Shown piece after piece: positions 1 through 6,723 of a stretch of 8,176 nucleotides of DNA. Within the stretch, counting starts at the first letter, position 1. Every line of letters begins with the position of its first letter. The notes beneath the pieces are model-generated. The model was not told the origin of the DNA. It searched no databases and saw only the letters and a list, made by a program, of their open reading frames with translations. The DNA lies in assembly GCA_019750655.1 (NCBI GenBank), contig JAIEOG010000206.1, positions 1 to 8,176 on the forward strand, given 5' to 3'. The position numbers and the translations under genes were made by a program. Origin of the DNA: a bacterium. GTDB taxonomy: Bacteria; Bdellovibrionota; FAC87; UBA2466.

Positions 1-442
1 CGCCGCGCAGATCAATATCGCCCGCAATCGAAACGTCCCCGAGCACGTGGATCTTCAAAGCATCGGATCCCGAACCCTTGAGAGTGATCCCGGCCGGAAG
101 CGTGAAGTGTGTAAACTCGTAGGTGCGTGAGGTATCCAAAACAACTTCGTTTGCAACAGCACCGCCATTGATATCCCAGCTGGCTGCCGTATCGGCGTCG
201 AAAACACCATCCGCTCCAGTGCCTAACGAAACCGCCTCGTCTTCTTGCCCTGGAGAGCCCGCGCCCGCGCGGTTGACCACGGCCGGGACATGGAGTGCGC
301 CGCGCTCTGTATTCCAAACGGCGCTATCGCTAACGGAACCATGGTAGCTCGAGAAATCTTCTTCGAAGACACCATAGGAGGAAGCAGATACGGCGCGTGC
401 GGAAAGTAGCGAGATTGCTAGCCCCCAAACAAAGGGCTTCAC
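1..442 (-). CDS. Secreted protein of unknown function, 5' part only (runs off the left edge)
   Basis: The minus strand is open without a stop from a GTG at 440-442 to the window edge, giving 147 residues. A GGGAG Shine-Dalgarno (450-454) lies 7 bases before the GTG, and the start overlaps the kinase stop as GTGA, so it is probably the second gene of a coupled operon. The product begins MKPFVWGLAISLLSARAVSA, a typical signal peptide with likely cleavage after VSA, so it should be exported. The mature part has an acidic start (YGVFEEDF), a region with G-T-G-A-D-G-V-F-D, and then YEFTHFTLPAGITLKG and IHVLGDVSIAGDIDLRG. That last pattern (a 'fibre' beta-strand ladder with 'T-x-P-A-G-I-T-L' and 'GDVxIxGxIxLxG') is familiar from large secreted beta-helix-like proteins of Bdellovibrio-type and myxobacterial genomes; this comparison is from memory. 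A surface or matrix protein is the best guess. The C-terminal part is not visible. Confidence 0.82.
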   Translation of the reverse strand, partial: MKPFVWGLAISLLSARAVSASSYGVFEEDFSSYHGSVSDSAVWNTERGALHVPAVVNRAGAGSPGQEDEAVSLGTGADGVFDADTAASWDINGGAVANEVVLDTSRTYEFTHFTLPAGITLKGSGSDALKIHVLGDVSIAGDIDLRG

Positions 443-2442
443 GCGGCAGCTCCCGTTTTGAGCGGAATCGTTACCCGGAAGCAAGTGCCTTTCACGGCTT
501 CGCTGTAAAGCAACTCGACCTCGCCGCCAAATGCGTGAGCGTAACGACGGCAAATGCTTAGGCCCAGCCCTGTCCCCTCGCTAGCGGGCTTCGTGGTAAA
601 GCCTTGATCAAAAAGCCGCGGGACATCCTGCGCGGAAATGCCCTGGCCATTATCGACGACATCGATCCAGAGCAAGTGACCGTGATTGCCCGACCGCACT
701 GTGATCTTTCCTGCGCTTCCTTTGGGAATTGCTTGGTAACCGTTGCGGATAAGATTCGTCAAAATCTGGATAAGCTCATCGCGGTTGAGTTCTGCGAGAT
801 CTTGATCGGCGTTCCACTCCAATTGGATTTGGGTACCTTGCTTTGACAGGAAATCCGACATTGTCGCCACGGCCTCTTCGGCAGCGGCACGGCAGGGCGT
901 CGGCGCCTTGGAAGAGTCCCGCACCCGTTCCCGCATTTTATCGACAATGCGGTGGATCCGTTGGGCTTGTTCTTTTACAAAGTGAATGTCTTTTTTCAGC
1001 ATCGACGATTGCTCCTGCCACTGCTGAGCGAGCGTCTTGAGATTCTGCAGATCTTCTTCCAAGAGCGTCTTGCCTGGAAGGGCTGTCGATGGAGCGCTCA
1101 GCGCTTGGTTAAGTGCGGGTAAACCGCCGCGCGCATAATCTGCATTCCAAGCATTGAGAATTTCGATTGCCGGGGCTGAGGGCCCCGCTGCCGCAACGGC
1201 GGTTGCAGAATGATCCAGCCGCGCCAGGATCGCAGTTAACGGGTTTAAGAGCTCGTGCGCTGTCCGGCCCGCGACTTCACCAACGGTGGCAAACTTAGTC
1301 GCTTCTAAGAGTTTTTCTTGCACGCTCTTAATCAGCGCATTGGTTTCCACTAACTCCCGAGTGCGATCGGCGACTTTGCCTTCCAGTTCGCGGTTGTAGT
1401 TTTCAATCTCTTCTCGAGACGAGCGCAAAGCTGTGACCATCTCATTAAAAGACCCTGCGAGGGCTTCTACTTCGTCGCCTGAGTGGATGCGGATCTGCGC
1501 CTGGAGATTCCCCGCGCCAATCGACGCAACCCCCGCTGCAAGGCGCTGCAAGTTTTTCGTCAAGGACTTGGAAAATAAAATGCTGGCGATGAAGGTAACT
1601 GTGAGAACAATCAGCCCGAAGAGCGAAGACCGTTGAAGCAGAGTCAAAAGAGCTGAGTCGACTTCCTTCTCGCCTGCTTGGCTGATGAAAAAAAGATCGG
1701 CCGCTCCAATCGGCGCGAAGGCACCGTACCACCGCTTGCCTTCAAACTCATAGGACTGCACGCCACTCAAGTGAGACGGGCTGCGGTTCGGGCCAAGCAG
1801 GGGATGGTTAACGAGTTTAAGTGTGGTTTGTTCTTCATCGCGATCAAAGTGCGCAAGCACCGTGCCTTTGGAATCTACTAAGTACGACTCGAAAACTGTG
1901 GCATTGAGCAAGATATCAAACAGCGGTTTGGAATCGATTTCCGCGACGCTGATGTATTTGTCCGAAGATGTGAGGTCCAATCGTGTGGCGAGCAAAAAGG
2001 GGTTGCCCTTTTTTTCGCTTCTCCAGAATGCCTGTCCATTCTGTGCGGCTTGCGCTAGATGCCCCTGCAGCTCCAGCCCCGTTTCCGGCAATGCGGGGTA
2101 GTTCGCGGGTAGGGAATACGCTTCAAAAGCCCCCCCTTTTTGAACGAAGAGTCCCCAAGAACGGAGCGTGTCCCCCGCCTGGCCCGGTGGAGAAAGTTTC
2201 AGCGCAGACTGCGAGCCTGCGAGGCGAGCCACGGCATAAAGCTTCGTCTGTTCACCTAAACGGCCCAAGGATGCACTGATCTGCGCCGAGGAGTTCACGG
2301 CAATACTGTGGTTTAGGTCGTAAAGAAGGGCTGTTTTTTCTTCGATAAAGATGGAAGACGCAAGCAGCGTATAAGCGACAACGGCTGCAGCGAGCAGCAT
2401 GCCTGTAACGCCTAGAATCTTGTAACGGATCGATAGCCGCAT
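439..2442 (-). CDS. Membrane-bound sensor histidine kinase (Cache-like sensor, HAMP, DHp, HATPase)
   Basis: This is a 667-residue two-component sensor kinase that should autophosphorylate on His and pass the phosphate to a response regulator, which is not in the window. In order it has TM1 (about 7-29), a periplasmic sensor (30-270) with the Cache-like stretch YLVDSKGTVLAHFD at 187-200, TM2 (272-291), HAMP (292-339) and a coiled coil (340-384). The H-box GRTAHELLNPLTAI has the phospho-acceptor His396. The catalytic domain has an N-box (LTNLIRNGYQAI, Asn567), G1 (DNGQGI, 597-602), F-box (FDQGFTTK) and G2 (GTGLGLSI, 623-630), all intact. About 60 extra residues (417-474) separate the two DHp helices. 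There is no receiver domain. The ATG at 2440-2442 is preferred because it gives a normal short cytoplasmic tail before TM1. A GTG at 2512-2514 would add 24 polar residues that include AGA and TTA codons and has no better Shine-Dalgarno. The gene overlaps the next secreted gene by 4 bases. Confidence 0.93.
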   Translation of the reverse strand: MRLSIRYKILGVTGMLLAAAVVAYTLLASSIFIEEKTALLYDLNHSIAVNSSAQISASLGRLGEQTKLYAVARLAGSQSALKLSPPGQAGDTLRSWGLFVQKGGAFEAYSLPANYPALPETGLELQGHLAQAAQNGQAFWRSEKKGNPFLLATRLDLTSSDKYISVAEIDSKPLFDILLNATVFESYLVDSKGTVLAHFDRDEEQTTLKLVNHPLLGPNRSPSHLSGVQSYEFEGKRWYGAFAPIGAADLFFISQAGEKEVDSALLTLLQRSSLFGLIVLTVTFIASILFSKSLTKNLQRLAAGVASIGAGNLQAQIRIHSGDEVEALAGSFNEMVTALRSSREEIENYNRELEGKVADRTRELVETNALIKSVQEKLLEATKFATVGEVAGRTAHELLNPLTAILARLDHSATAVAAAGPSAPAIEILNAWNADYARGGLPALNQALSAPSTALPGKTLLEEDLQNLKTLAQQWQEQSSMLKKDIHFVKEQAQRIHRIVDKMRERVRDSSKAPTPCRAAAEEAVATMSDFLSKQGTQIQLEWNADQDLAELNRDELIQILTNLIRNGYQAIPKGSAGKITVRSGNHGHLLWIDVVDNGQGISAQDVPRLFDQGFTTKPASEGTGLGLSICRRYAHAFGGEVELLYSEAVKGTCFRVTIPLKTGAAA

Positions 2443-2568
2443 TGCGTTGTTGGCCTGGGTTGGCGGTAAGTGCCCGTTCGCATTAAAGGTACCAGATTGT
2501 GCACTTCTCTTCACAATTGAAATGAAATCTTCTCACGATTCCTTGGGACACTAAGACTGAGGTTATCT
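2443..2568. promoter_or_regulatory. Divergent intergenic region between the kinase operon and the repeat-protein gene
   Basis: The two divergent genes start here, so promoters for both must lie in it or just inside the neighbouring genes. On the plus side, TGAGG (2558-2562) is a Shine-Dalgarno 6 bases before the ATG at 2569. On the minus side, TTTAAT (complement of 2482-2487) is a reasonable -10 hexamer about 40 bases upstream of the kinase ATG, but no convincing -35 sits at the right distance. If that -10 is real, the longer GTG-started kinase form would not be made from this promoter. No clear operator palindrome is seen. Confidence 0.35.
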
Positions 2569-5500
2569 ATGGTACGTATGTTAAATGACCTTAAAGTAGT
2601 CCTCTCCTTTGCTCTCTTCTTGCTGGCCTTCCCTGCAAATGCGGAAACGATTGCAGCGAAATCAGTCAAAGGTGATGCAGCATTATTCGACGCACTGCCG
2701 GCCGCACTGATGGACGGCACTCTGTCGGGCGATATCCGTTTTGAATTCAAATCCAAAGCCTGCTCAATGCGCGCTGTGCGCCTATCTGTGAATGGGATTC
2801 GCCCACGTTGGCTGCCTGGGGGCTGGATGTCGATCTCTCGCCTGGAAAAAGGCAAAAGCCAGACCTGGTCGTGGACAGTAGACCTAAGCCGGCTGCGCTT
2901 TGAGTATGGCAAGTCCTTTCACCGCAAAGCTCGTGAAATCCAGGGCCGCAAACGCGACGTGCGTTTCGAAGTCCGCGGCTGCGGTACTTTGAAGGACGCT
3001 GAAATCACGTTGAAGCCTGCGCCTCAGACAGGCCTTGTGGCGTGGACGGAAACACCGGATCGCACACTCTCCACGCGCCTGGTGGAGTTCTTCTTTCAGG
3101 GAAAATCAGGGTTAAGTCTGGACTGCCGTTTGGACGGCGCCAACTACATCCCATGCATCAACACGGCTCGCTATTTTCCAGTGGGCAATGGCTGGCATAA
3201 TTTTGATGTCCGCGCCTCCAATGCGCAGGGTGTGCAGGGTTACCTAAGCCACAGCTTCTATGTCTACCGCGGGCCTTTCGATGCGGAAATTTTGAAAGCA
3301 ACCCCGGTGGAGTCTCCGACACCGAGCGATTCGATCGAATTTGAACTGGGCCAAACTCGCCGCATTTTGCAAACGCAATTGCAATGCCGGTTAGATGGCG
3401 CTGAGTTCAAAAACTGCTCAAGCCCGATCCGTTACCAGGGCCTTGCTTCGGGTGACCATCGCTTTGAAGTGCGCCAGTTAACTCGCGTGCTTCTGTGGTG
3501 GGTGGCTTCCGATCCGGATGCCTATACTTGGACGGTTTTGCGTCAGCCTCCCGTTGTGGAATGGGTTTCGACGCCGGCCGTTCTTTCAAATTCCAATAGC
3601 GCGGCATTTGCCTTCCAGGCCACGGGCGCAAGCGCATTTAGCTGTGCTTTGGACGGAGCGGCAGCGAGTGACTGCAGTTCGCCATGGACATTAGAAGGCT
3701 TAGAAGACGGCATCCACCATGTGGTGGTGCAAGCACGCGATGCTTGGGGCCAAGTCTCCGCACCTCTGGAGCATGCATGGCAAGTGGATACGCTGGCTCC
3801 GGTAACGACGCTGACCCGCGTTGTTCCGCAGAGCGATCCGTCTAACTCCACGCAAGCGCAATTCACCTTGAGCGCCTCGGAAGATAGCCGTTTTGTTTGC
3901 GCTCTCGATGGCCAAGTGATGGATTCGTGCGCTTCGCCGGTAGTCTTCACGGTCGCAGAAGGCGCGCACCAGTTTGAAGTGACAGCAACGGACTTGGCCG
4001 GAAATGTGGGACAGCCCGCGTCGGCACACTGGTTTGTCGACCTGACGGTCCCCACTCTAACTCTTATCCCGCGTTTGCCGGCGAACTTGCCGGACCGTAC
4101 GGGTCACTGGGAAGTGGAAGTGGCAGCGAGCGAAGAAGTCGCTTTGGCTTGTGAACTCGATGGTGTGGATTTGGGAACTTGTGGCAACGTGATTTCGGGT
4201 GATGTGGGCGAGGGCGAACACCTTCTCCATGTCTCGGCAATCGACGATGCTGGCAACCTGAGTGAGCCGGTGGAGTTCCGGTGGTTGGTCGATATGACCG
4301 CACCTGTACTCTCGGCCGTCTTCACTCCTGCAGGCGCATTAACGGAGTCGACGAGCCTCAGTGCCGAGTTCGAAGCTAATGAGCCTGCGACCTATACTTG
4401 CGAGCTCGATGGTGCCGGTGCCGCCGCTTGCACCTCGCCGTATGCCGTAAACCAGCTTGCCGAAGGAAACCATTCCTTAGTGATCTATGCACAAGACGCA
4501 GCGGGAAACCGCTCGGGTGCGCTGGAACACAGCTGGCAAGTGGTGGGCACGGCCTTGGTGACCTTGGACGCCCGCACTCCGTCTGCGGCACTCACGAACC
4601 AAACCTCAGTGTCGTTCGAATTTAGCTCAGACAGTGCGGCCTCGTTCGAGTGCGCATTGGATGGGGCGGCGTTTGCAGCGTGTGCTTCGCCTGCTAATTA
4701 TACGGGCCTGGCGGACGGTACACACCAGTTTCAAGTGCGCGGTCTAAATATCCTTGGCAATCCAGGACCTGCCGTCTCCTCACAATGGGAAGTGGACGCG
4801 ACGGCACCGACCGTCATTATCGGTGCCGCTACCCCTGCAGAGGCGACGACGGCTTCGAAGAGCATGAGCCTTGCCTTCTCGGCAGCGGGGGCTTCGAGCT
4901 TCTCCTGCCGGTTGGACAATGGAGTGGAATCTGCATGCACATCTCCAGTTCAATGGTCTGCTTTGGCAGATGGCACACACACGGCTCAGATCCGTGCAGT
5001 CGACGCGGCTGGCAATGTGAGCCCGTATGCGGTGTATAGCTGGACGGTGAAAACCATCCCGCCGACGGTAGTTATCGGTGCCGCTAACCCGCCAGAGGCG
5101 ACAACAGCTTTGACGAGCATGAGCCTTGCCTTCTCGGCAGCGGGGGCTTCGAGCTTCTACTGCCGGTTGGACAATGGGGCGGAAGCCGCATGCACGTCTC
5201 CAGTTCAGTGGTCTGCTTTGGCAGATGGCACACACACAGCTCAAATCCGTGCAGTCGATGCGGCTGGGAATTCGAGTGCCTACGCGACGTATAGCTGGAC
5301 GGTGAAAACCATCAAGCTAGAGTTTGTGTCCATCTCGCTTACGCAGATTACGCGCACCTCGGCTCTGATGCGTTGGACGACGAACTTCCCGGCTACGGGC
5401 CGTGTGCAGTACGGCGTTGGCGGTAACCTCAATTTGAGCACCGACTACGTCACGCCTGCGGCGACTACACAATCCATCCTCATCCAAAACTTGACGCCGA

Positions 5501-5589
5501 ATACGCAGTACCGCGCTCGCGTGAATGCCGTTACTCCGGACGGACTCACGGCCAACTCCACGACCGTGTTGTTCAATACTCTGCGCTAA
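2569..5589 (+). CDS. Large exported Ig-like repeat protein with C-terminal fibronectin type III domain
   Basis: This is a 1006-residue exported protein, probably surface-attached or secreted and involved in adhesion or matrix; that role is inferred from architecture only. The start at 2569 has TGAGG six bases upstream; an alternative ATG at 2578 would be too far from it. The signal peptide has hydrophobic core VVLSFALFLLAFPANA and likely cleavage after ANA (residue 25). Residues 26-152 form an unrecognised Lys/Arg-rich domain with Cys65 and Cys138. Nine Ig-like repeats follow, with first cysteines at 186, 273, 359, 444, 528, 611, 695, 780 and 865. Typical features are C-x-L-D-G, a second Cys 9-10 residues on, S-P, L-x-D-G-x-H, D-x-A-G-N and W-x-V. 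Repeats 1, 2 and 5 are the most diverged. Residues 917-1006 are a cysteine-free FnIII domain (LMRWTTNFPATGRVQYG, LTPNTQYRARVNA). There is no LPXTG, transmembrane anchor or autotransporter barrel. An intrinsic terminator follows and the gene appears to be monocistronic. Confidence 0.9.
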   Translation: MVRMLNDLKVVLSFALFLLAFPANAETIAAKSVKGDAALFDALPAALMDGTLSGDIRFEFKSKACSMRAVRLSVNGIRPRWLPGGWMSISRLEKGKSQTWSWTVDLSRLRFEYGKSFHRKAREIQGRKRDVRFEVRGCGTLKDAEITLKPAPQTGLVAWTETPDRTLSTRLVEFFFQGKSGLSLDCRLDGANYIPCINTARYFPVGNGWHNFDVRASNAQGVQGYLSHSFYVYRGPFDAEILKATPVESPTPSDSIEFELGQTRRILQTQLQCRLDGAEFKNCSSPIRYQGLASGDHRFEVRQLTRVLLWWVASDPDAYTWTVLRQPPVVEWVSTPAVLSNSNSAAFAFQATGASAFSCALDGAAASDCSSPWTLEGLEDGIHHVVVQARDAWGQVSAPLEHAWQVDTLAPVTTLTRVVPQSDPSNSTQAQFTLSASEDSRFVCALDGQVMDSCASPVVFTVAEGAHQFEVTATDLAGNVGQPASAHWFVDLTVPTLTLIPRLPANLPDRTGHWEVEVAASEEVALACELDGVDLGTCGNVISGDVGEGEHLLHVSAIDDAGNLSEPVEFRWLVDMTAPVLSAVFTPAGALTESTSLSAEFEANEPATYTCELDGAGAAACTSPYAVNQLAEGNHSLVIYAQDAAGNRSGALEHSWQVVGTALVTLDARTPSAALTNQTSVSFEFSSDSAASFECALDGAAFAACASPANYTGLADGTHQFQVRGLNILGNPGPAVSSQWEVDATAPTVIIGAATPAEATTASKSMSLAFSAAGASSFSCRLDNGVESACTSPVQWSALADGTHTAQIRAVDAAGNVSPYAVYSWTVKTIPPTVVIGAANPPEATTALTSMSLAFSAAGASSFYCRLDNGAEAACTSPVQWSALADGTHTAQIRAVDAAGNSSAYATYSWTVKTIKLEFVSISLTQITRTSALMRWTTNFPATGRVQYGVGGNLNLSTDYVTPAATTQSILIQNLTPNTQYRARVNAVTPDGLTANSTTVLFNTLR
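3025..5316 (+). repeat. Nine in-frame Ig-like protein repeats of about 85 residues
   Basis: The first cysteines of the nine repeats are encoded at 3124, 3385, 3643, 3898, 4150, 4399, 4651, 4906 and 5161. The spacings are therefore 87, 86, 85, 84, 83, 83-84, 85 and 85 residues. Most units carry two cysteines about ten residues apart, consistent with one disulfide per domain after export. The outer repeats (1 and 2) lack parts of the D-x-A-G-N motif. Repeats 8 and 9 replace C-x-L-D-G-A with C-R-L-D-N-G. The first boundary is approximate, set by back-projecting the repeat 8 boundary. Confidence 0.85.
4807..5316 (+). repeat. Tandem 255-bp DNA repeat (repeats 8 and 9 of the large protein)
   Basis: Two adjacent 255-base units, 4807-5061 and 5062-5316, encode 85-residue domains identical at 73 of 85 positions by my count. 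They share long runs of identical DNA, for example 44 bases at 4860-4903 and 5115-5158. The other seven repeats are far more diverged, so this pair reflects a late duplication or gene conversion. The unit length is a multiple of three, so gain or loss of one unit would keep the frame. Confidence 0.9.
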
Positions 5590-5628
5590 TCGCTCAAGTC
5601 CAAGTACCAGTCTTGCGCTTCCAAGATC

Positions 5629-5663
5629 CGCACCGGCTCTAAAGGGCCGGTGCGTGCGTTTTT
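5629..5663 (+). terminator. Rho-independent terminator after the large repeat-protein gene
   Basis: The arms CGCACCGGC (5629-5637) and GCCGGTGCG (5646-5654) form a perfect 9-bp GC-rich stem with an 8-base loop. A T5 run follows at 5659-5663, four bases after the stem. It begins 40 bases after the TAA of the large gene and ends 38 bases before the next start, so it should isolate the two genes. Confidence 0.78.
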
Positions 5664-5701
5664 CTGGCATGGCTTGCAGAGCTCTCTCCACGGAGGGCCT
5701 C

Positions 5702-5926
5702 ATGCCAGATAAAATCTACTGTGCTTTGGATCGCGATCGGATCCGGCAAATTCTTCAAACCCAAAGTCTCAAACGTTGGTGGGTCGCCGAGTGTACTGGC
5801 GTGCATAAAACCACCTTGCGACGTTGGCTAAGTGGACGCATTGCGCGCGTAGAGCAGGGGCATTTGCGCTCTCTTGCTTCTGTCCTGGAAGTGCAGGAAC
5901 AAGAAATCGGAAAAATTTACAGATAG
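5702..5926 (+). CDS. Small helix-turn-helix DNA-binding protein
   Basis: This 74-residue protein is nearly all one HTH domain, so it is probably a cytoplasmic transcription regulator; the target is unknown. The ATG at 5702 is chosen because GGAGG (5692-5696) lies five bases upstream. The same frame is open further upstream, into the terminator and the previous gene, but that part reads as non-coding (Cys/Arg/Ser-rich). The N-terminal helix DRDRIRQILQTQSL is followed by WWVAECTGVHKTTLRRWLSGR at about 26-46, the helix-turn-helix with recognition helix HKTTLRRWLSG. A third helical part (HLRSLASVLEVQEQEIG) resembles the XRE/Cro fold. Very small proteins with the same W-W-x-A-E ... V-H-K-T-T-L-R-R-W signature are familiar from Bdellovibrio-like bacteria (from memory). 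There is no ligand or dimerisation domain. The gene follows a terminator with little room for a promoter, so transcription may start inside the end of the previous gene or come from readthrough. Confidence 0.82.
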   Translation: MPDKIYCALDRDRIRQILQTQSLKRWWVAECTGVHKTTLRRWLSGRIARVEQGHLRSLASVLEVQEQEIGKIYR

Positions 5927-5939
5927 GCAGCGCGTCATT

Positions 5940-5987
5940 TTATCGTCGATAAGCTTTCTTGACTAACGACCCCAGCCTTCGGATTCT
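5940..5987 (+). promoter_or_regulatory. Perfect 13-base palindrome next to a possible promoter
   Basis: TTATCG-T-CGATAA at 5940-5952 is a perfect inverted repeat of two 6-base arms around one base. It starts 14 bases after the stop of the HTH gene. Seven bases further on, TTGACT (5959-5964) is a good -35, but the matching -10 after 17 bases (GATTCT, 5982-5987) is poor. A role as operator for the small HTH protein is possible but only inferred. Confidence 0.35.
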
Positions 5988-6065
5988 ACTCCACGCAGGG
6001 CGAAGCCGATCGCCACTCGTTTTCTACTGAAGACGGCTTCTAGTTTTTTCCATTCATTAAAACTT

Positions 6066-6072
6066 GGGGGGG
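6066..6072 (+). repeat. G7 homopolymer at the ribosome-binding position
   Basis: Seven consecutive Gs end two bases before the ATG at 6075. They are the only purine-rich candidate for ribosome binding of the downstream exported-protein gene. Slippage in the tract would change the spacing, but seven bases is a short tract. Confidence 0.6.
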
Positions 6073-6074
6073 AT

Positions 6075-6671
6075 ATGCGACGATCGATCACCGGTCTAGT
6101 TTGTCTATTGTGGGTTGGCTCCGCGGCAGCGCAGCAAAATAGTATTTGGCAACAAATGGGGGATCAGCTTGTAAAAGAACACAAGCAGCTCCGCCAAACT
6201 TGGAACGAGTCGCAAACTTGGCCAGGCTATTTCTGCCAAGGTTCTTATTCCTACGCAGTAAATGTCGGAACGGATCTAGATAACGTCAAAGTCGATCTCA
6301 AAGACGAAGGCTATCTCCAGATCACGGCCAATATCAAAAATCTCTTCGCTGGGGTTCAAGGCGCTTACCGATCCAAAGCCACTCTGTGCTTGCCGCAAGG
6401 GGGCTGGCTGGGCGTTGGCAGCAGCTGGGGCGAAATGGTGACCCAAGTCCATTTCGGTGAGGAAGGTCTAGAGGGTCTCACCATCAAGATCGTGAGCACC
6501 AAAATCGGTGAGCTCAAGCTCGGCCGCTATGTGCCAAAGTGGTTTGAAGACTTTACAGGCGGTCTAGTGAACCGCGCTTTGTCTGCTGTTTGGAACAGTA
6601 GGCTTGGCGAGTGGTTAAATGCTAAGATCACTGATGAAGTTCGTAAGAAAATTCCAAAATCGGAGCTGTGA
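6075..6671 (+). CDS. Exported protein of unknown function
   Basis: I do not recognise this 198-residue protein's family. It has a signal peptide (MRRSITGLVCLLWVGSAAA, cleavage after AAA), so the mature protein of about 179 residues should be periplasmic or on the outer envelope. The peptide ends AAA-QQ without a lipobox. The mature part begins with a helical region (IWQQMGDQLVKEHKQLRQTW), followed by a beta-rich middle with Cys54 and Cys105, possibly a disulfide. The C-terminal section has LEGLTIKIVSTKIGELKLGRYVP and then a tryptophan-containing amphipathic helix (W-F-E-D-F ... A-V-W-N-S-R-L-G-E-W-L). Alternating strands followed by a long helix could fit a lipid-binding TULIP-like fold, but this is a weak guess. 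The ATG is preceded by seven Gs (6066-6072) only two bases away instead of a usual Shine-Dalgarno. The FliL-like gene follows 64 bases downstream on the same strand. Confidence 0.82.
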   Translation: MRRSITGLVCLLWVGSAAAQQNSIWQQMGDQLVKEHKQLRQTWNESQTWPGYFCQGSYSYAVNVGTDLDNVKVDLKDEGYLQITANIKNLFAGVQGAYRSKATLCLPQGGWLGVGSSWGEMVTQVHFGEEGLEGLTIKIVSTKIGELKLGRYVPKWFEDFTGGLVNRALSAVWNSRLGEWLNAKITDEVRKKIPKSEL

Positions 6672-6687
6672 GCGCGACGCCTTGGAC

Positions 6688-6723
6688 GGTACGAGACAGG
6701 GCTGATATGCTCTGTCTCATACC
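6688..6723 (+). promoter_or_regulatory. Strong intercistronic hairpin abutting the Shine-Dalgarno of the FliL-like gene
   Basis: The arms GGTACGAGACAGGGC (6688-6702) and GCTCTGTCTCATACC (6709-6723) pair over 15 positions, with one G-U wobble and one C-A mismatch, around the 6-base loop TGATAT. The 3' arm ends directly before GAAGG (6724-6728), the Shine-Dalgarno of the gene starting at 6736. There is no T-run, so it is not a normal intrinsic terminator. It could be an mRNA stabiliser or processing site for the upstream message, a translation-control element, or a DNA operator. Confidence 0.6.

Noticed and set aside
123..347. Small plus-strand open frame at the left end.
   Set aside because: It is antisense to the secreted-protein gene, which has a signal peptide, Shine-Dalgarno and operon position; no evidence supports the plus frame.
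2443..2514. N-terminal extension of the kinase from a GTG at 2514.
   Set aside because: The 24 extra residues are polar and unstructured, use codons such as AGA and TTA, have no convincing Shine-Dalgarno, and a -10-like TTTAAT lies inside them. Cannot be excluded from sequence alone.
2511..2912. 133-residue minus-strand open frame over the start of the large gene.
   Set aside because: It lies antisense to a well supported signal peptide and N-terminal domain and shows no family features.
3543..4055. 170-residue minus-strand open frame antisense to the large repeat protein.
   Set aside because: It mirrors the GC-rich codon pattern of the plus gene; its Cys/Thr/Ser-rich composition shows no domain or start signal.
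4780..5244. 154-residue minus-strand open frame with internal repeats across the tandem units.
   Set aside because: The repeats merely reflect the 255-base tandem DNA of the plus gene; Arg/Cys-rich, no signal or domain.
5525..5701. Upstream extension of the HTH protein frame to an ATG at 5525.
   Set aside because: It overlaps the end of the repeat-protein gene and the terminator, reads as low-complexity Arg/Ser/Cys-rich sequence, and the ATG at 5702 has a GGAGG five bases upstream.
6029..6049. Possible terminator GAAG-ACGG-CTTC followed by T6.
   Set aside because: The stem is only four base pairs, too weak for an intrinsic terminator.
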